64,000 nucleotides of DNA, taken from a virus. The position numbers were made by a program, and so were the translations under genes. The notes below the pieces were generated by a model. The model was given only the letters and a program-made list of their open reading frames with translations. It did not search any database and was not told the DNA's origin. Position 1 is the stretch's first letter. Every line of letters starts with the position of its first letter. Positions 57,785 to 63,907 of this stretch are shown here, piece by piece. The stretch is from positions 27,107 through 91,106 of IMG/VR virus record IMGVR_UViG_3300030329_003954, one strand, 5' to 3'.

Positions 57785-57868
57785 TGGTGGAGCCGGTGGG
57801 AATCGAACCCACGTCCAGGATTGGCCCACATTGAGGTTTTCCATCCTGTCGAAACCATAAACAGCCCC
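57785..57868 (-). ncRNA. tmRNA-like RNA lacking the mRNA domain
   Basis: An 84-nt RNA with both tmRNA ends. The 5' end is GGGGCTG then TGGTTTCGACAGG, the tmRNA D-loop signature. The 3' end is GGACGTGGGTTCGATTCCCA (T-arm) then CGGCTCCACCA. GGGGCTG pairs with CGGCTCC, including G3-U70, the alanyl-tRNA synthetase identity pair, with A73 and CCA. Helix P2 forms from CAGGAT and ATCCTG. Between the halves there are only about 30 nt, where normal tmRNA carries the tag reading frame and pseudoknots. It should be alanylated and could bind SmpB but encodes no tag. Confidence 0.78.
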
Positions 57869-57877
57869 ATAAAAAGT

Positions 57878-58020
57878 AACACCCCACCGGACTTGACCCA
57901 GGCACGCACTACTGCTTACTCATGTAAGACTCCCACTTACAAGACTGGCACTTCGGCAGCGACGCTAGTCTTTTTAGTAGCTCTCTCGGCTACCCCGGAG
58001 TATGTCCCCGGTGAGGTGTT
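57878..58020 (-). ncRNA. Structured RNA with 13-bp closing helix
   Basis: AACACCTCACCGG (58020-58008) pairs fully with CCGGTGGGGTGTT (57890-57878), with two G-U pairs. Internal hairpins include GTAGC/GCTAC, AGACT/AGTCT and GTAAG/CTTAC. CTCACCGG can instead pair with CCGGTGAG at 58060-58053, so two folds compete. A TTTTT run follows, directly before the tmRNA-like RNA. No known RNA family recognised. Confidence 0.55.
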
Positions 58021-58087
58021 GGATTGTGAAAGAACTACGCCCCCATATACTGCTCACCGGGCTACGATTTCATCGGTTTGGTGAGAG

Positions 58088-58172
58088 ACCCGAGAGGAGT
58101 ATCAGGCTGCGGCAGTTCTGGCTTCCAAAGGATTCATACGCTCCGCGCTTGCCTGTCCTACCCCTCTCGGGT
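58088..58172 (-). ncRNA. Structured RNA at promoter-proximal end
   Basis: ACCCGAGAGGGGTA (58172-58159) pairs with TACTCCTCTCGGGT (58101-58088) as 14 bp with one G-U, followed inside by CAGGC/GCCTG. It begins about 3 nt after the predicted transcription start. The apical region contains a short frame ending Ala-Ala-Ala-stop, which loosely recalls a tmRNA tag. No known family recognised. Confidence 0.5.
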
Positions 58173-58181
58173 ATGTCTTCC

Positions 58182-58208
58182 ATTATACATATCTCACAGG
58201 GCTGTCAA
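58182..58208 (-). promoter_or_regulatory. Promoter TTGACA-N15-TATAAT for the RNA locus
   Basis: -35 TTGACA at 58203-58208 and -10 TATAAT at 58182-58187. Its flanks resemble those of the promoters at 60888, 62233 and 63322 (TTGAC-GCCCC...AGGTATAAT). Predicted start near 58175. Confidence 0.72.
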
Positions 58209-58231
58209 CCCAGGGAATCGAATCTTTTCTA

Positions 58232-58300
58232 AATTGATGTAAGTGCTTGTGAATAAAGGACTTATGGCCGTCGCGGCGGCCCGCCCCAAACCCTTTATTT
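58232..58300 (-). repeat. 3' element copy 1
   Basis: The most divergent copy of the six. It keeps AAAGG...CCTTT flanks around a GC-rich hairpin and the ACTTACATC end. It lies downstream of the DUF932-like gene. Confidence 0.7.
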
Positions 58301-58338
58301 GCAAGGGTTTACGGCTGGCAGTTAAAAGTTAGAGCGGA

Positions 58339-59139
58339 CTAGTTCATCCGCGAGGCCCAGTCCTGGGTGATGGCCCAGAGTCCTTGGTTCCAGTCCGTGT
58401 CGGCCACGATGTTCCGACGCTCACGCACACGGCGCAGGCGGTTGTTGGCATCGGGCACCTTGAAGCCTCCACGGGTGCCGTTCTCCTGCACACGGTTGAA
58501 CACCGACCACAGATCGTTGGGCATGTCGTCACGACGACGAACCTGGAGCAGACCCGAGACGATGCGATCGTCTACGTTCTCCTCGGGATCAAGCCCGAAG
58601 CGCAGACGACCAGCCTCGCGGGCAAACTGGCGAACGTCACCGTCCGACAGGCTGGTGCCTTGGCACGTCTCAGCGAAGCCAAACAGGCCAGGAGCCGCAT
58701 CGATCGCACGCTGCACAGCAGCTTGCGTGTCCTCGTTGATACGGTCGTGCCGGATCTTGATCGTCTCGTTGGCAGCACCGAAAGGTGCGATCATGCCGTT
58801 CTCGCACACGAGACGGTAGAGGCCGACAGCCATGATGAACGTCGATGACCAGTTGCCCGAGTTCACGATGTTAACCGTGGGGAAGATCGACCCGAGCTTA
58901 CGGGTGTCGCCATTGTCCGTAGGCATACGCATGGTGATGCGGTGCTTTTGGAAAGCCTCGTTGCCAGCGGTGCGCTTCTGCGTCTTCTGCTGGCTTGCAG
59001 ACTTGATGGTGAACCCGTCGCTCATCATCTGCTCGACGATGTCGGCAGTGCGGACGTGCTGGTATCGGTCGCTGACGTGAGGAGCAGGCGAATCGGAGAA
59101 GGCCGCAGGGGCCACAACTTGCAGTTCTTGGAGATCCAT
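58339..59139 (-). CDS. DUF932-like phage protein
   Basis: A 266-residue protein. The centre VNIVNSGNWSSTFIMAVGLYRLVCENGMIAPFG (about 89-121) is the DUF932 signature found in phages and plasmids (N-S-H/G...R-x-x-C-x-N-G). No enzymatic function is established for the family. Start by TTGCAA-N16-TATAAT promoter, ATG 9 nt after the -10. GC-rich codons like the rest of this arm. Confidence 0.78.
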   Translation of the reverse strand: MDLQELQVVAPAAFSDSPAPHVSDRYQHVRTADIVEQMMSDGFTIKSASQQKTQKRTAGNEAFQKHRITMRMPTDNGDTRKLGSIFPTVNIVNSGNWSSTFIMAVGLYRLVCENGMIAPFGAANETIKIRHDRINEDTQAAVQRAIDAAPGLFGFAETCQGTSLSDGDVRQFAREAGRLRFGLDPEENVDDRIVSGLLQVRRRDDMPNDLWSVFNRVQENGTRGGFKVPDANNRLRRVRERRNIVADTDWNQGLWAITQDWASRMN

Positions 59140-59148
59140 GATGCGTAA

Positions 59149-59176
59149 ATTATAGCTATCTGATTTGCAATTGCAA
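59149..59176 (-). promoter_or_regulatory. Promoter TTGCAA-N16-TATAAT
   Basis: -35 at 59171-59176, -10 at 59149-59154, ATG at 59139. No ribosome site; near-leaderless. Confidence 0.68.
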
Positions 59177-59199
59177 CAAAAGTAATCGATATTTTCTTC

Positions 59200-59272
59200 A
59201 ATTGACGTAAGTGTCTATCAGTAAAGGACTTAGGGCTCGCGGGGCGGGCCGCCACGCCGTAAACCCTTTATT
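59200..59272 (-). repeat. 3' element copy 2
   Basis: Follows the stop of the gp88-like gene. The minus strand reads AAAGGGTTTACGGC, GC-rich apex, GAGCCCTAAGTCCTTTACTG, then ACACTTACGTCAATT. TAAGT can pair with the upstream TTTA side or the downstream ACTTA. Confidence 0.85.
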
Positions 59273-59281
59273 GACGGCAGG

Positions 59282-60070
59282 TTAGAACGCCAACCCCATT
59301 TCTTCGCACATTTCGTCGAAGTCTGCGAGATTTAGAACCTCGACTTGCCGTTCGGTGAGCTTGAACGGGGAATCCTCGCGCCGAAGCTTGCCCTTGGCAG
59401 TAAGCCCAACGTAAACACCGATAGGGTCCATGAAGCGCAGGTCGCTATCATCGCCATTATAAACGGGACGACCACGAAAAGTATTAGGAACACGATCAAA
59501 AACAATAGCAACATTGCCTCCATGGCGCAGGACTTTATCGCATTTATCATCGTTTAGCTCCGAACGGGAAAAGGTGAGGTGGTAGTTATCAGGGAAAGTA
59601 GGGTTGGTGAGGTATTCCATCATCAGCCCGTAGTCTTTGGTGTAATCGTAAAACTGGATATCTGAGAAACGATCGAACAGCGATGCACGGTATGCAGTAG
59701 CTCGGCACCAGTCAATATCGCTCGTGCCATTAAGACGCACGCACGCATTTAGCCCGAGCTTGGTAGCTTTCTTTTTGTGGGCTGTGATCTCCTTATATAG
59801 GTCTCCTAGGAAGGTCGCCCGATCATTTACATAGCGAGCCGTGCGAGCCTTGCGGGCTTCCTGGATCGCGTTAGTGGTCTCGCCCTTCCTGAAGATGCCA
59901 CCACGCCCCGCCTCATTCAGGCAGAAACGGATGCACTCTTTCGAGGCGTGCTTACAGACGTTGATCAGGCCCGACGCTTTGGACGGTGCAAGGTGCATGA
60001 TGGCAGACAGCCAGCCATACTTGACGCCCTTTTGAGTCTTGGGATTCGATGTTGTTAGCAGCTTAGGCAT
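59282..60070 (-). CDS. Gene product 88-like phage protein
   Basis: A 262-residue protein of the gp88 group: GWLSAIMHLAPSKASGLINVCKHASKECIRFCLNEAGRGGI (about 20-60, three Cys), RLNGTSDIDWCR near 112, FYDYTKDY near 140 and NYHLTFSRSELN near 161. The conserved Cys and acidic residues suggest a metal centre, but the function of the family is unknown. TTGCAA-N16-TATAAT promoter. Confidence 0.78.
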   Translation of the reverse strand: MPKLLTTSNPKTQKGVKYGWLSAIMHLAPSKASGLINVCKHASKECIRFCLNEAGRGGIFRKGETTNAIQEARKARTARYVNDRATFLGDLYKEITAHKKKATKLGLNACVRLNGTSDIDWCRATAYRASLFDRFSDIQFYDYTKDYGLMMEYLTNPTFPDNYHLTFSRSELNDDKCDKVLRHGGNVAIVFDRVPNTFRGRPVYNGDDSDLRFMDPIGVYVGLTAKGKLRREDSPFKLTERQVEVLNLADFDEMCEEMGLAF

Positions 60071-60078
60071 AGCCCGTA

Positions 60079-60106
60079 ATTATAGCAACCCTCCGGCAGA
60101 TTGCAA
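60079..60106 (-). promoter_or_regulatory. Promoter TTGCAA-N16-TATAAT
   Basis: -35 at 60101-60106, -10 at 60079-60084, ATG 8 nt further on at 60070. Confidence 0.68.
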
Positions 60107-60118
60107 GCGATAGTTTTC

Positions 60119-60192
60119 GATTGACGTAAGTGTCTATCAGTAAAGGACTTAGGGCATCGCGGGCGGCCCGCCCGCCCGTAAACCCTTTATTC
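60119..60192 (-). repeat. 3' element copy 3
   Basis: Same core as copies 2, 4 and 5. It lies about 70 nt after the stop of the 68-residue gene; the stretch between is G/T-rich with no ORF. Confidence 0.85.
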
Positions 60193-60263
60193 ACGGGGGT
60201 TTACGACGGCGAACGGATTTGGGGGGTTGGGCAGTTTTTCAGCGTGCCCAGGCTGTTCCGATG

Positions 60264-60470
60264 TTAGGCGGTAGCGACCCGCGTAAGGCGGTTGAAGACC
60301 TCGCGGCAGTGCTTGTAGCTGCCACGGTGCTTCACCTTACCACCAACCATCACGAAGTAGACCGGAGTCTGGTTAGGGCGATCCATGTAGAGGTGGATCT
60401 GGCCGGTCGAGTCGATGCAACGGATGTTGCGGGAAAAGAAGCCAGCAAACTGGCCTTGCGAAACTGTCAT
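60264..60470 (-). CDS. Small protein of unknown function
   Basis: A 68-residue basic protein with beta-like spacing (GQIHLYMDRPNQTPVYFVMVGGKV). A GAGGAG ribosome site lies in the 3' end of the upstream gene, and the intergenic gap is 2 nt. No family recognised. Confidence 0.6.
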   Translation of the reverse strand: MTVSQGQFAGFFSRNIRCIDSTGQIHLYMDRPNQTPVYFVMVGGKVKHRGSYKHCREVFNRLTRVATA

Positions 60471-60472
60471 AA

Positions 60473-60751
60473 TTACTCCTCAGAGTCGGAAGGGATACTG
60501 GTGTCCCACTCCAAGGGAGTGACACCCAGCTTGAGAAACTCCCGCCCTTCGGGCGAGAGGTTGGGGAAAGCATCTTGGATGCTAGCCCCGTTGACCCAAT
60601 CATACACCTGGGCCTCGGTGATTTCAAGTGGCATGGCGTGTTTTACGCCAGTAAACGCAGAGATAGCGCAGACGACCATCTGGTAGTCACCCAGCTTGTG
60701 AGCGCGGGTGATGTGAGGCTTGTTAGCGAATAGTGCGGTTACGTTTGCCAT
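60473..60751 (-). CDS. Small protein of unknown function
   Basis: A 92-residue protein, leaderless after TATACT. The N-terminal half is mixed and the C-terminal half acidic (LSPEGREFLKLGVTPLEWD). First gene of a two-gene unit. No family recognised. Confidence 0.62.
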   Translation of the reverse strand: MANVTALFANKPHITRAHKLGDYQMVVCAISAFTGVKHAMPLEITEAQVYDWVNGASIQDAFPNLSPEGREFLKLGVTPLEWDTSIPSDSEE

Positions 60752-60757
60752 GTCTCT

Positions 60758-60785
60758 AGTATATCAATCGGTATCGAAATGTCAA
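60758..60785 (-). promoter_or_regulatory. Promoter TTGACA-N16-TATACT
   Basis: -35 at 60780-60785 overlaps the end of the micro-ORF upstream, -10 is at 60758-60763, ATG 6 nt later. Confidence 0.75.
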
Positions 60786-60880
60786 TCGCGGCCAGTGGGA
60801 TTTTCAGGTTCAACCCTGAGTAGGCCATCCCGTTTGTCTGTCGGGCCTGCGCGAATTGGGGGGGTTAGTGCCTCTCTCAT
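60782..60880 (-). CDS. Micro-ORF of 32 residues
   Basis: ATG 7 nt after the TATAAT of a full TTGACG-N15-TATAAT promoter. The peptide is Pro/Arg-rich and polar (ALTPPIRAGPTDKRDG). It could be a leader or a stand-alone micropeptide. Its stop overlaps the -35 of the next promoter. Coding status is unproven. Confidence 0.42.
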   Translation of the reverse strand: MREALTPPIRAGPTDKRDGLLRVEPENPTGRD

Positions 60881-60887
60881 GCTATCA

Positions 60888-60914
60888 ATTATACATACTC
60901 TGAGGGGCCGTCAA
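60888..60914 (-). promoter_or_regulatory. Promoter TTGACG-N15-TATAAT
   Basis: -35 at 60909-60914 and -10 at 60888-60893. Same flanks as the promoters at 62233 and 63322. Confidence 0.7.
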
Positions 60915-60937
60915 CCCCTGTATTCGTGTTTTTCTTT

Positions 60938-61010
60938 AATCGACGTAAGTGTCTGTCAGTAAAGGACTTAGGGCTCGCGGGGCGGCCCGCCCGCCCGTAA
61001 ACCCTTTAAT
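60938..61010 (-). repeat. 3' element copy 4
   Basis: Directly after the stop of the 106-residue gene. AAAGGGTTTACGGGC and GCCCTAAGTCCTTT form the outer helix around a GC-only apex. Confidence 0.87.
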
Positions 61011-61019
61011 TACAGAGAG

Positions 61020-61340
61020 TTAGGACGGGAAGGGTTGATCGAATTGCATAATGGTACCCAATCCCGTTTTGGGATCGGCCATTTCCATATTGCGGATCTC
61101 GCCCTGCATTGCAAAGTATGCAGCACGGGCACCGAATCGTTTACCGTTCTCGTCTCGCGTTTGGATGGCACGCCTAGTATTCACGTAGGCTTGCATGAGG
61201 TCATCGGCCACATTTAGCGGACAGTTGTCCTTGTGCGAACTATGCCACGCCAGAGCGAGTTGCAGAGAAGTCTTGTGTAAAAGCGCATCGGTGTGATGTT
61301 GCCCCTGGTAGAGTTCTTCGGACCATTTAGGCTCAGGCAT
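61020..61340 (-). CDS. Small protein of unknown function
   Basis: A 106-residue helical protein from ATG 61340, overlapping the upstream stop by 8 nt. The frame is open 12 codons further up, but that part lies over the coupled neighbour. No family recognised. Confidence 0.55.
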   Translation of the reverse strand: MPEPKWSEELYQGQHHTDALLHKTSLQLALAWHSSHKDNCPLNVADDLMQAYVNTRRAIQTRDENGKRFGARAAYFAMQGEIRNMEMADPKTGLGTIMQFDQPFPS

Positions 61341-61506
61341 AGTAATACGGTGCTCCCATGTGTTGCATAAGGTCATTCTCGTAACAGGAAATCAGATCCT
61401 GCAAAACGGGATAAGGGATACTCTCGTCAAAGTGCTCGTAGATGTCATCTACGTCCAGCCCTTGATCGTAATACCCAATCGCCGCGTCAATTTCTTCGTC
61501 AGTCAT
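61333..61506 (-). CDS. Small acidic protein of unknown function
   Basis: A 57-residue acidic protein. An upstream in-frame ATG (61515) overlaps the TATAAT box, so the ATG at 61506, 7 nt after the box, is the start. No family recognised. Confidence 0.58.
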   Translation of the reverse strand: MTDEEIDAAIGYYDQGLDVDDIYEHFDESIPYPVLQDLISCYENDLMQHMGAPYYYA

Positions 61507-61513
61507 GTTGGTC

Positions 61514-61541
61514 ATTATACTAGTTCCTTCTGTGTTGTAAA
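61514..61541 (-). promoter_or_regulatory. Promoter TTTACA-N16-TATAAT inside an operon
   Basis: -35 TTTACA at 61536-61541 lies within the last codons of the upstream gene, -10 at 61514-61519. It gives the downstream pair an extra leaderless promoter. Confidence 0.62.
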
Positions 61542-61744
61542 GGGGTAAACCCGAAATCGTCGATCACCTCATCTTCGGATATGCGATGCTCTCCAAACCA
61601 AATCTCTAGGGTGTGATTTAGCATACCATCCCATCCATGCTGGCAGATCTCCTCGTAGAGGTCTTGATCCTCATCATGATCGAAATACCTAGCGATGCGG
61701 TTCTGGTTCGCATCGTCGTTCAGGTCGTCCGAGCTATGTAGCAT
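61520..61744 (-). CDS. Small acidic protein of unknown function
   Basis: A 74-residue Asp/Glu/His-rich protein with a GGAGG ribosome site inside the preceding gene, which it overlaps by 11 nt. No family recognised. Confidence 0.58.
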   Translation of the reverse strand: MLHSSDDLNDDANQNRIARYFDHDEDQDLYEEICQHGWDGMLNHTLEIWFGEHRISEDEVIDDFGFTPLQHRRN

Positions 61745-62225
61745 TGTTGGCCTCCTTCTTCGCCTCCTTAGCTACCTTATCCTGGTAGTCCTCGCAGATG
61801 TTGCGGAAGATCCTGCAACGGGCACGCAGGGTCTTTTCGAAGACTTCGACCGCGAAACGGCGAGCAGCCGCAACATCACCCGGTAGATCGGGTTCCTCAC
61901 CCGTGAACTTCGGTCGCACATCCCAGAACTTGAGAGCCGAGATCAGCAGCGGCAGAGCACTAGCCGGAACCCACCCGATGACTTGATCGGTCCACTCGTT
62001 GTCGTCATTGCGGACGAGGTCCACGATATCGCCGTTCGGCTCGAATACGGCCACCTCGAAGTCCGAAGACTCGTAGCCAGTCTCGTCCTCATGGTATGGC
62101 GCATTCTTGTTTTCGCAGTAGTTGCCAGGACCGAATGATACCGACAGCTTGTAGCCGTTGGAGATCGTGTACTGGAAACCACGCTGCCAGACGAAGAGCT
62201 TCGCGTTGTTGTGCTTGTGAACCAT
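61734..62225 (-). CDS. Protein of unknown function
   Basis: A 163-residue protein with a beta-rich N-terminal domain (VWQRGFQYTISNGYKLSVSFGPGNY, then a SSDFEVAVFEPNG segment) and a helical Ala/Arg-rich C-terminus. The start is ATG 62225, 7 nt after TATAAT; ATG 62234 overlaps the box. No family recognised. Confidence 0.6.
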   Translation of the reverse strand: MVHKHNNAKLFVWQRGFQYTISNGYKLSVSFGPGNYCENKNAPYHEDETGYESSDFEVAVFEPNGDIVDLVRNDDNEWTDQVIGWVPASALPLLISALKFWDVRPKFTGEEPDLPGDVAAARRFAVEVFEKTLRARCRIFRNICEDYQDKVAKEAKKEANNAT

Positions 62226-62232
62226 GCTATCC

Positions 62233-62259
62233 ATTATACCTATTCTCAGGGGCTGTCAA
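62233..62259 (-). promoter_or_regulatory. Promoter TTGACA-N15-TATAAT
   Basis: -35 at 62254-62259, -10 at 62233-62238, ATG 7 nt later at 62225. Confidence 0.75.
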
Positions 62260-62281
62260 CTAGGGAACTACACTTTTTTTA

Positions 62282-62354
62282 AATCGACGTAAGTGTCTGT
62301 CAGTAAAGGACTTAGGGCTCGCGGGGCGGCCCGCCACGCCGTAAACCCTTTAAT
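62282..62354 (-). repeat. 3' element copy 5
   Basis: Follows the stop of the 154-residue gene; nearly identical to copy 4 except at the apex. Confidence 0.87.
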
Positions 62355-62370
62355 TGCAGCGGGTTAGCTA

Positions 62371-62835
62371 CTACCAAGAACTTTGGTAGTAGGCTTCGCT
62401 CCATAGGCTGTCATTGGATTCCAGGTGATGGATCAGACTAGTACAGACTTTGATTGTCCGTCGCAGTTCGTCCGCGTAATAGGAATCGTAGTCAGTAGAG
62501 CCAAAGAAAAAGCCACTGACGGTAGGCATTGTCTCATGACAGGTTTTGTGGTCTCCTTCGTTGTAGGCATCCAGAGCGAACATACAATCCGCACGGAGTT
62601 CGTGCAGGTGTTCAGGCTTCACGTTGTACTGCCCGCAGTCATCATTGCCATCCTGCACATGCTCGACGAACCACTGATGAATGTGGTTTGCCTTGCGCCA
62701 ATATGCGACAGCATATTCTTTGGTGACGCACACCCAATCATTGGGATCGCGATGCATGGTATCACCATCACCGCCAAATCCCTTGATGCTACACTTGGAA
62801 TGCTCTTTGAGCCTGAGGTACATGTCTAGTCCCAT
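62371..62835 (-). CDS. Conserved phage protein of unknown function
   Basis: A 154-residue protein starting MGLDMYL, with AVAYWRKANHIHQWFVEHVQDGNDDCGQYNV (about 43-73) and SGFFFGSTDYD (about 107-117), a pattern I have seen in many phage and plasmid early regions without known function. It may be read from the upstream gene through GAGGAG or from a weak TAGAAT box. Confidence 0.65.
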   Translation of the reverse strand: MGLDMYLRLKEHSKCSIKGFGGDGDTMHRDPNDWVCVTKEYAVAYWRKANHIHQWFVEHVQDGNDDCGQYNVKPEHLHELRADCMFALDAYNEGDHKTCHETMPTVSGFFFGSTDYDSYYADELRRTIKVCTSLIHHLESNDSLWSEAYYQSSW

Positions 62836-62844
62836 AGCGGTATT

Positions 62845-63123
62845 CTACTCCTCTTCGCCTTCGGTGTCACTAAAAATCTCGCCAGCGTAGATGCTTTCGA
62901 GGTCCAAGATCAGAGTGATCATCTCCCAGATCATGGGATAGTTCTTTTTGAACTCATCCGCAGCCTGATCATTCATCCATGCCACCCCATGTTCTAGGTC
63001 GGCTTGTATAGCGTAGGATAGACGCTCCTGTAGCTCACTTAGTCTCACTTGTCTGTGCCTCTTCTTGGGCGTGCAATCACGGTAGCTGATGAGTTCAACT
63101 AGACGCTCGAATGGGTTGTCCAT
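62845..63123 (-). CDS. Small protein of unknown function
   Basis: A 92-residue helical protein with acidic C-terminus, in a TAATG overlap with the upstream gene. No family recognised. Confidence 0.58.
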   Translation of the reverse strand: MDNPFERLVELISYRDCTPKKRHRQVRLSELQERLSYAIQADLEHGVAWMNDQAADEFKKNYPMIWEMITLILDLESIYAGEIFSDTEGEEE

Positions 63124-63314
63124 TAGGATCGGATGGGGTCAATGAGGTAATAGATTTCGGAGGTAGTGAGACCCCAGTTGAGGTTCTGCATGTTGATGCG
63201 GAAGTAGGGTTCGCCCTGGAGTTCCATCTCGCTCACGATGTCCCGCATACGGGCGACATCCATCTTCGGGTCGATGCGTTGGACGATGGCGAGGAGTTCT
63301 TGCTTACTCTTCAT
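63123..63314 (-). CDS. Small protein of unknown function
   Basis: A 63-residue protein, first gene of a three-gene unit, leaderless 7 nt after TATAAT. No family recognised. Confidence 0.6.
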   Translation of the reverse strand: MKSKQELLAIVQRIDPKMDVARMRDIVSEMELQGEPYFRINMQNLNWGLTTSEIYYLIDPIRS

Positions 63315-63321
63315 GCTATCA

Positions 63322-63348
63322 ATTATACCTATTCTGGGGAGCCGTCAA
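63322..63348 (-). promoter_or_regulatory. Promoter TTGACG-N15-TATAAT
   Basis: -35 at 63343-63348, -10 at 63322-63327, ATG at 63314. Confidence 0.73.
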
Positions 63349-63369
63349 CTAGCTATCCCATCTTTTTTT

Positions 63370-63443
63370 AATTGACGTAAGTACCTGTCAGTAAAGGACT
63401 TACGGCCCGCGCCCCGGCCCGCTCGATCATAAGTGCCTTATTT
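63370..63443 (-). repeat. 3' element copy 6
   Basis: Overlaps the stop codon of the last gene. Its left arm reads AAGGCACTTA instead of AAAGGGTTTA, yet still pairs with TAAGT-CCTT. This compensating change supports a folded-RNA function. Confidence 0.8.
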
Positions 63444-63872
63444 GAAGCGACTTACAAACTTGGAAACATTGCGAATCCAGTGGACATTTAGTCCCTTGGG
63501 GTCATTCTTTGCGCCAACAGGACAATAAACACGCCCCAGAAAAATAATGAACTTGCCATGCTTACCAGCCTTCACCCAACGGTCGTAGTTCTTTTGAACG
63601 GTTGCAGCACACCAGCCAGCCTGCGAGCGATACGTAGGCTTCACACGAGGGTGCAGGATGCCATACTCACGACCCTTTCCACCATTCTCTGCATACCGAA
63701 TGGCAGCAACGATAGGAGCAAGCTCATTACGCATCTCGGGCCTGATGTTGGCACGTATGGCCTGATCGAATAGCTGAGAGCAACGGATACCGTCCTTCTG
63801 AAGGACCGCATCGTGGGCTTTGGTCTGAGCGTTGCAGGTGATGCAGAGGAGGAGAGCTACAAGGAATCGCAT
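63438..63872 (-). CDS. Secreted protein, lysozyme/transglycosylase-like
   Basis: A 144-residue protein from ATG 63872 with signal peptide MRFLVALLLCITCNAQ. The mature part has IRYAENGGKGREYGILHPR with a candidate catalytic Glu near residue 63, TYRSQAGWCAATVQKNYDRW, and a C-terminal FLGRVYCPVGAKNDPKGLNVHW. This resembles small lysozyme-like domains of phages and bacteria. Peptidoglycan cleavage is inferred. Full promoter, leaderless. Confidence 0.58.
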   Translation of the reverse strand: MRFLVALLLCITCNAQTKAHDAVLQKDGIRCSQLFDQAIRANIRPEMRNELAPIVAAIRYAENGGKGREYGILHPRVKPTYRSQAGWCAATVQKNYDRWVKAGKHGKFIIFLGRVYCPVGAKNDPKGLNVHWIRNVSKFVSRFK

Positions 63873-63879
63873 GGTTACC

Positions 63880-63907
63880 ATTATACCAATACTATCGACC
63901 AGCGCAA
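63880..63907 (-). promoter_or_regulatory. Promoter TTGCGC-N16-TATAAT
   Basis: -35 at 63902-63907, -10 at 63880-63885, ATG 7 nt later at 63872. Confidence 0.65.

Noticed and set aside
57785-57816. tmRNA 3' end as a phage attachment site
   Set aside because: Many temperate phages integrate in ssrA, but no integrase is seen and the 5' half of tmRNA is present too, with a matching acceptor stem. A lytic T4-like phage would not need attP.
57646-57909. 87-residue minus-strand ORF across the tmRNA-like RNA
   Set aside because: It runs through a conserved RNA structure (T-arm, acceptor, CCA) and has no ribosome site or leaderless promoter at its start; the RNA explains the sequence better.
57821-58232. 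Plus-strand ORFs of 76-87 residues over the RNA locus
   Set aside because: No ribosome sites or promoters, and composition is dictated by the long RNA helices of the minus strand.
58367-59148. Several plus-strand ORFs opposite the DUF932-like gene
   Set aside because: GC-rich shadow frames; the minus-strand protein has a recognisable family signature and its own promoter and 3' element.
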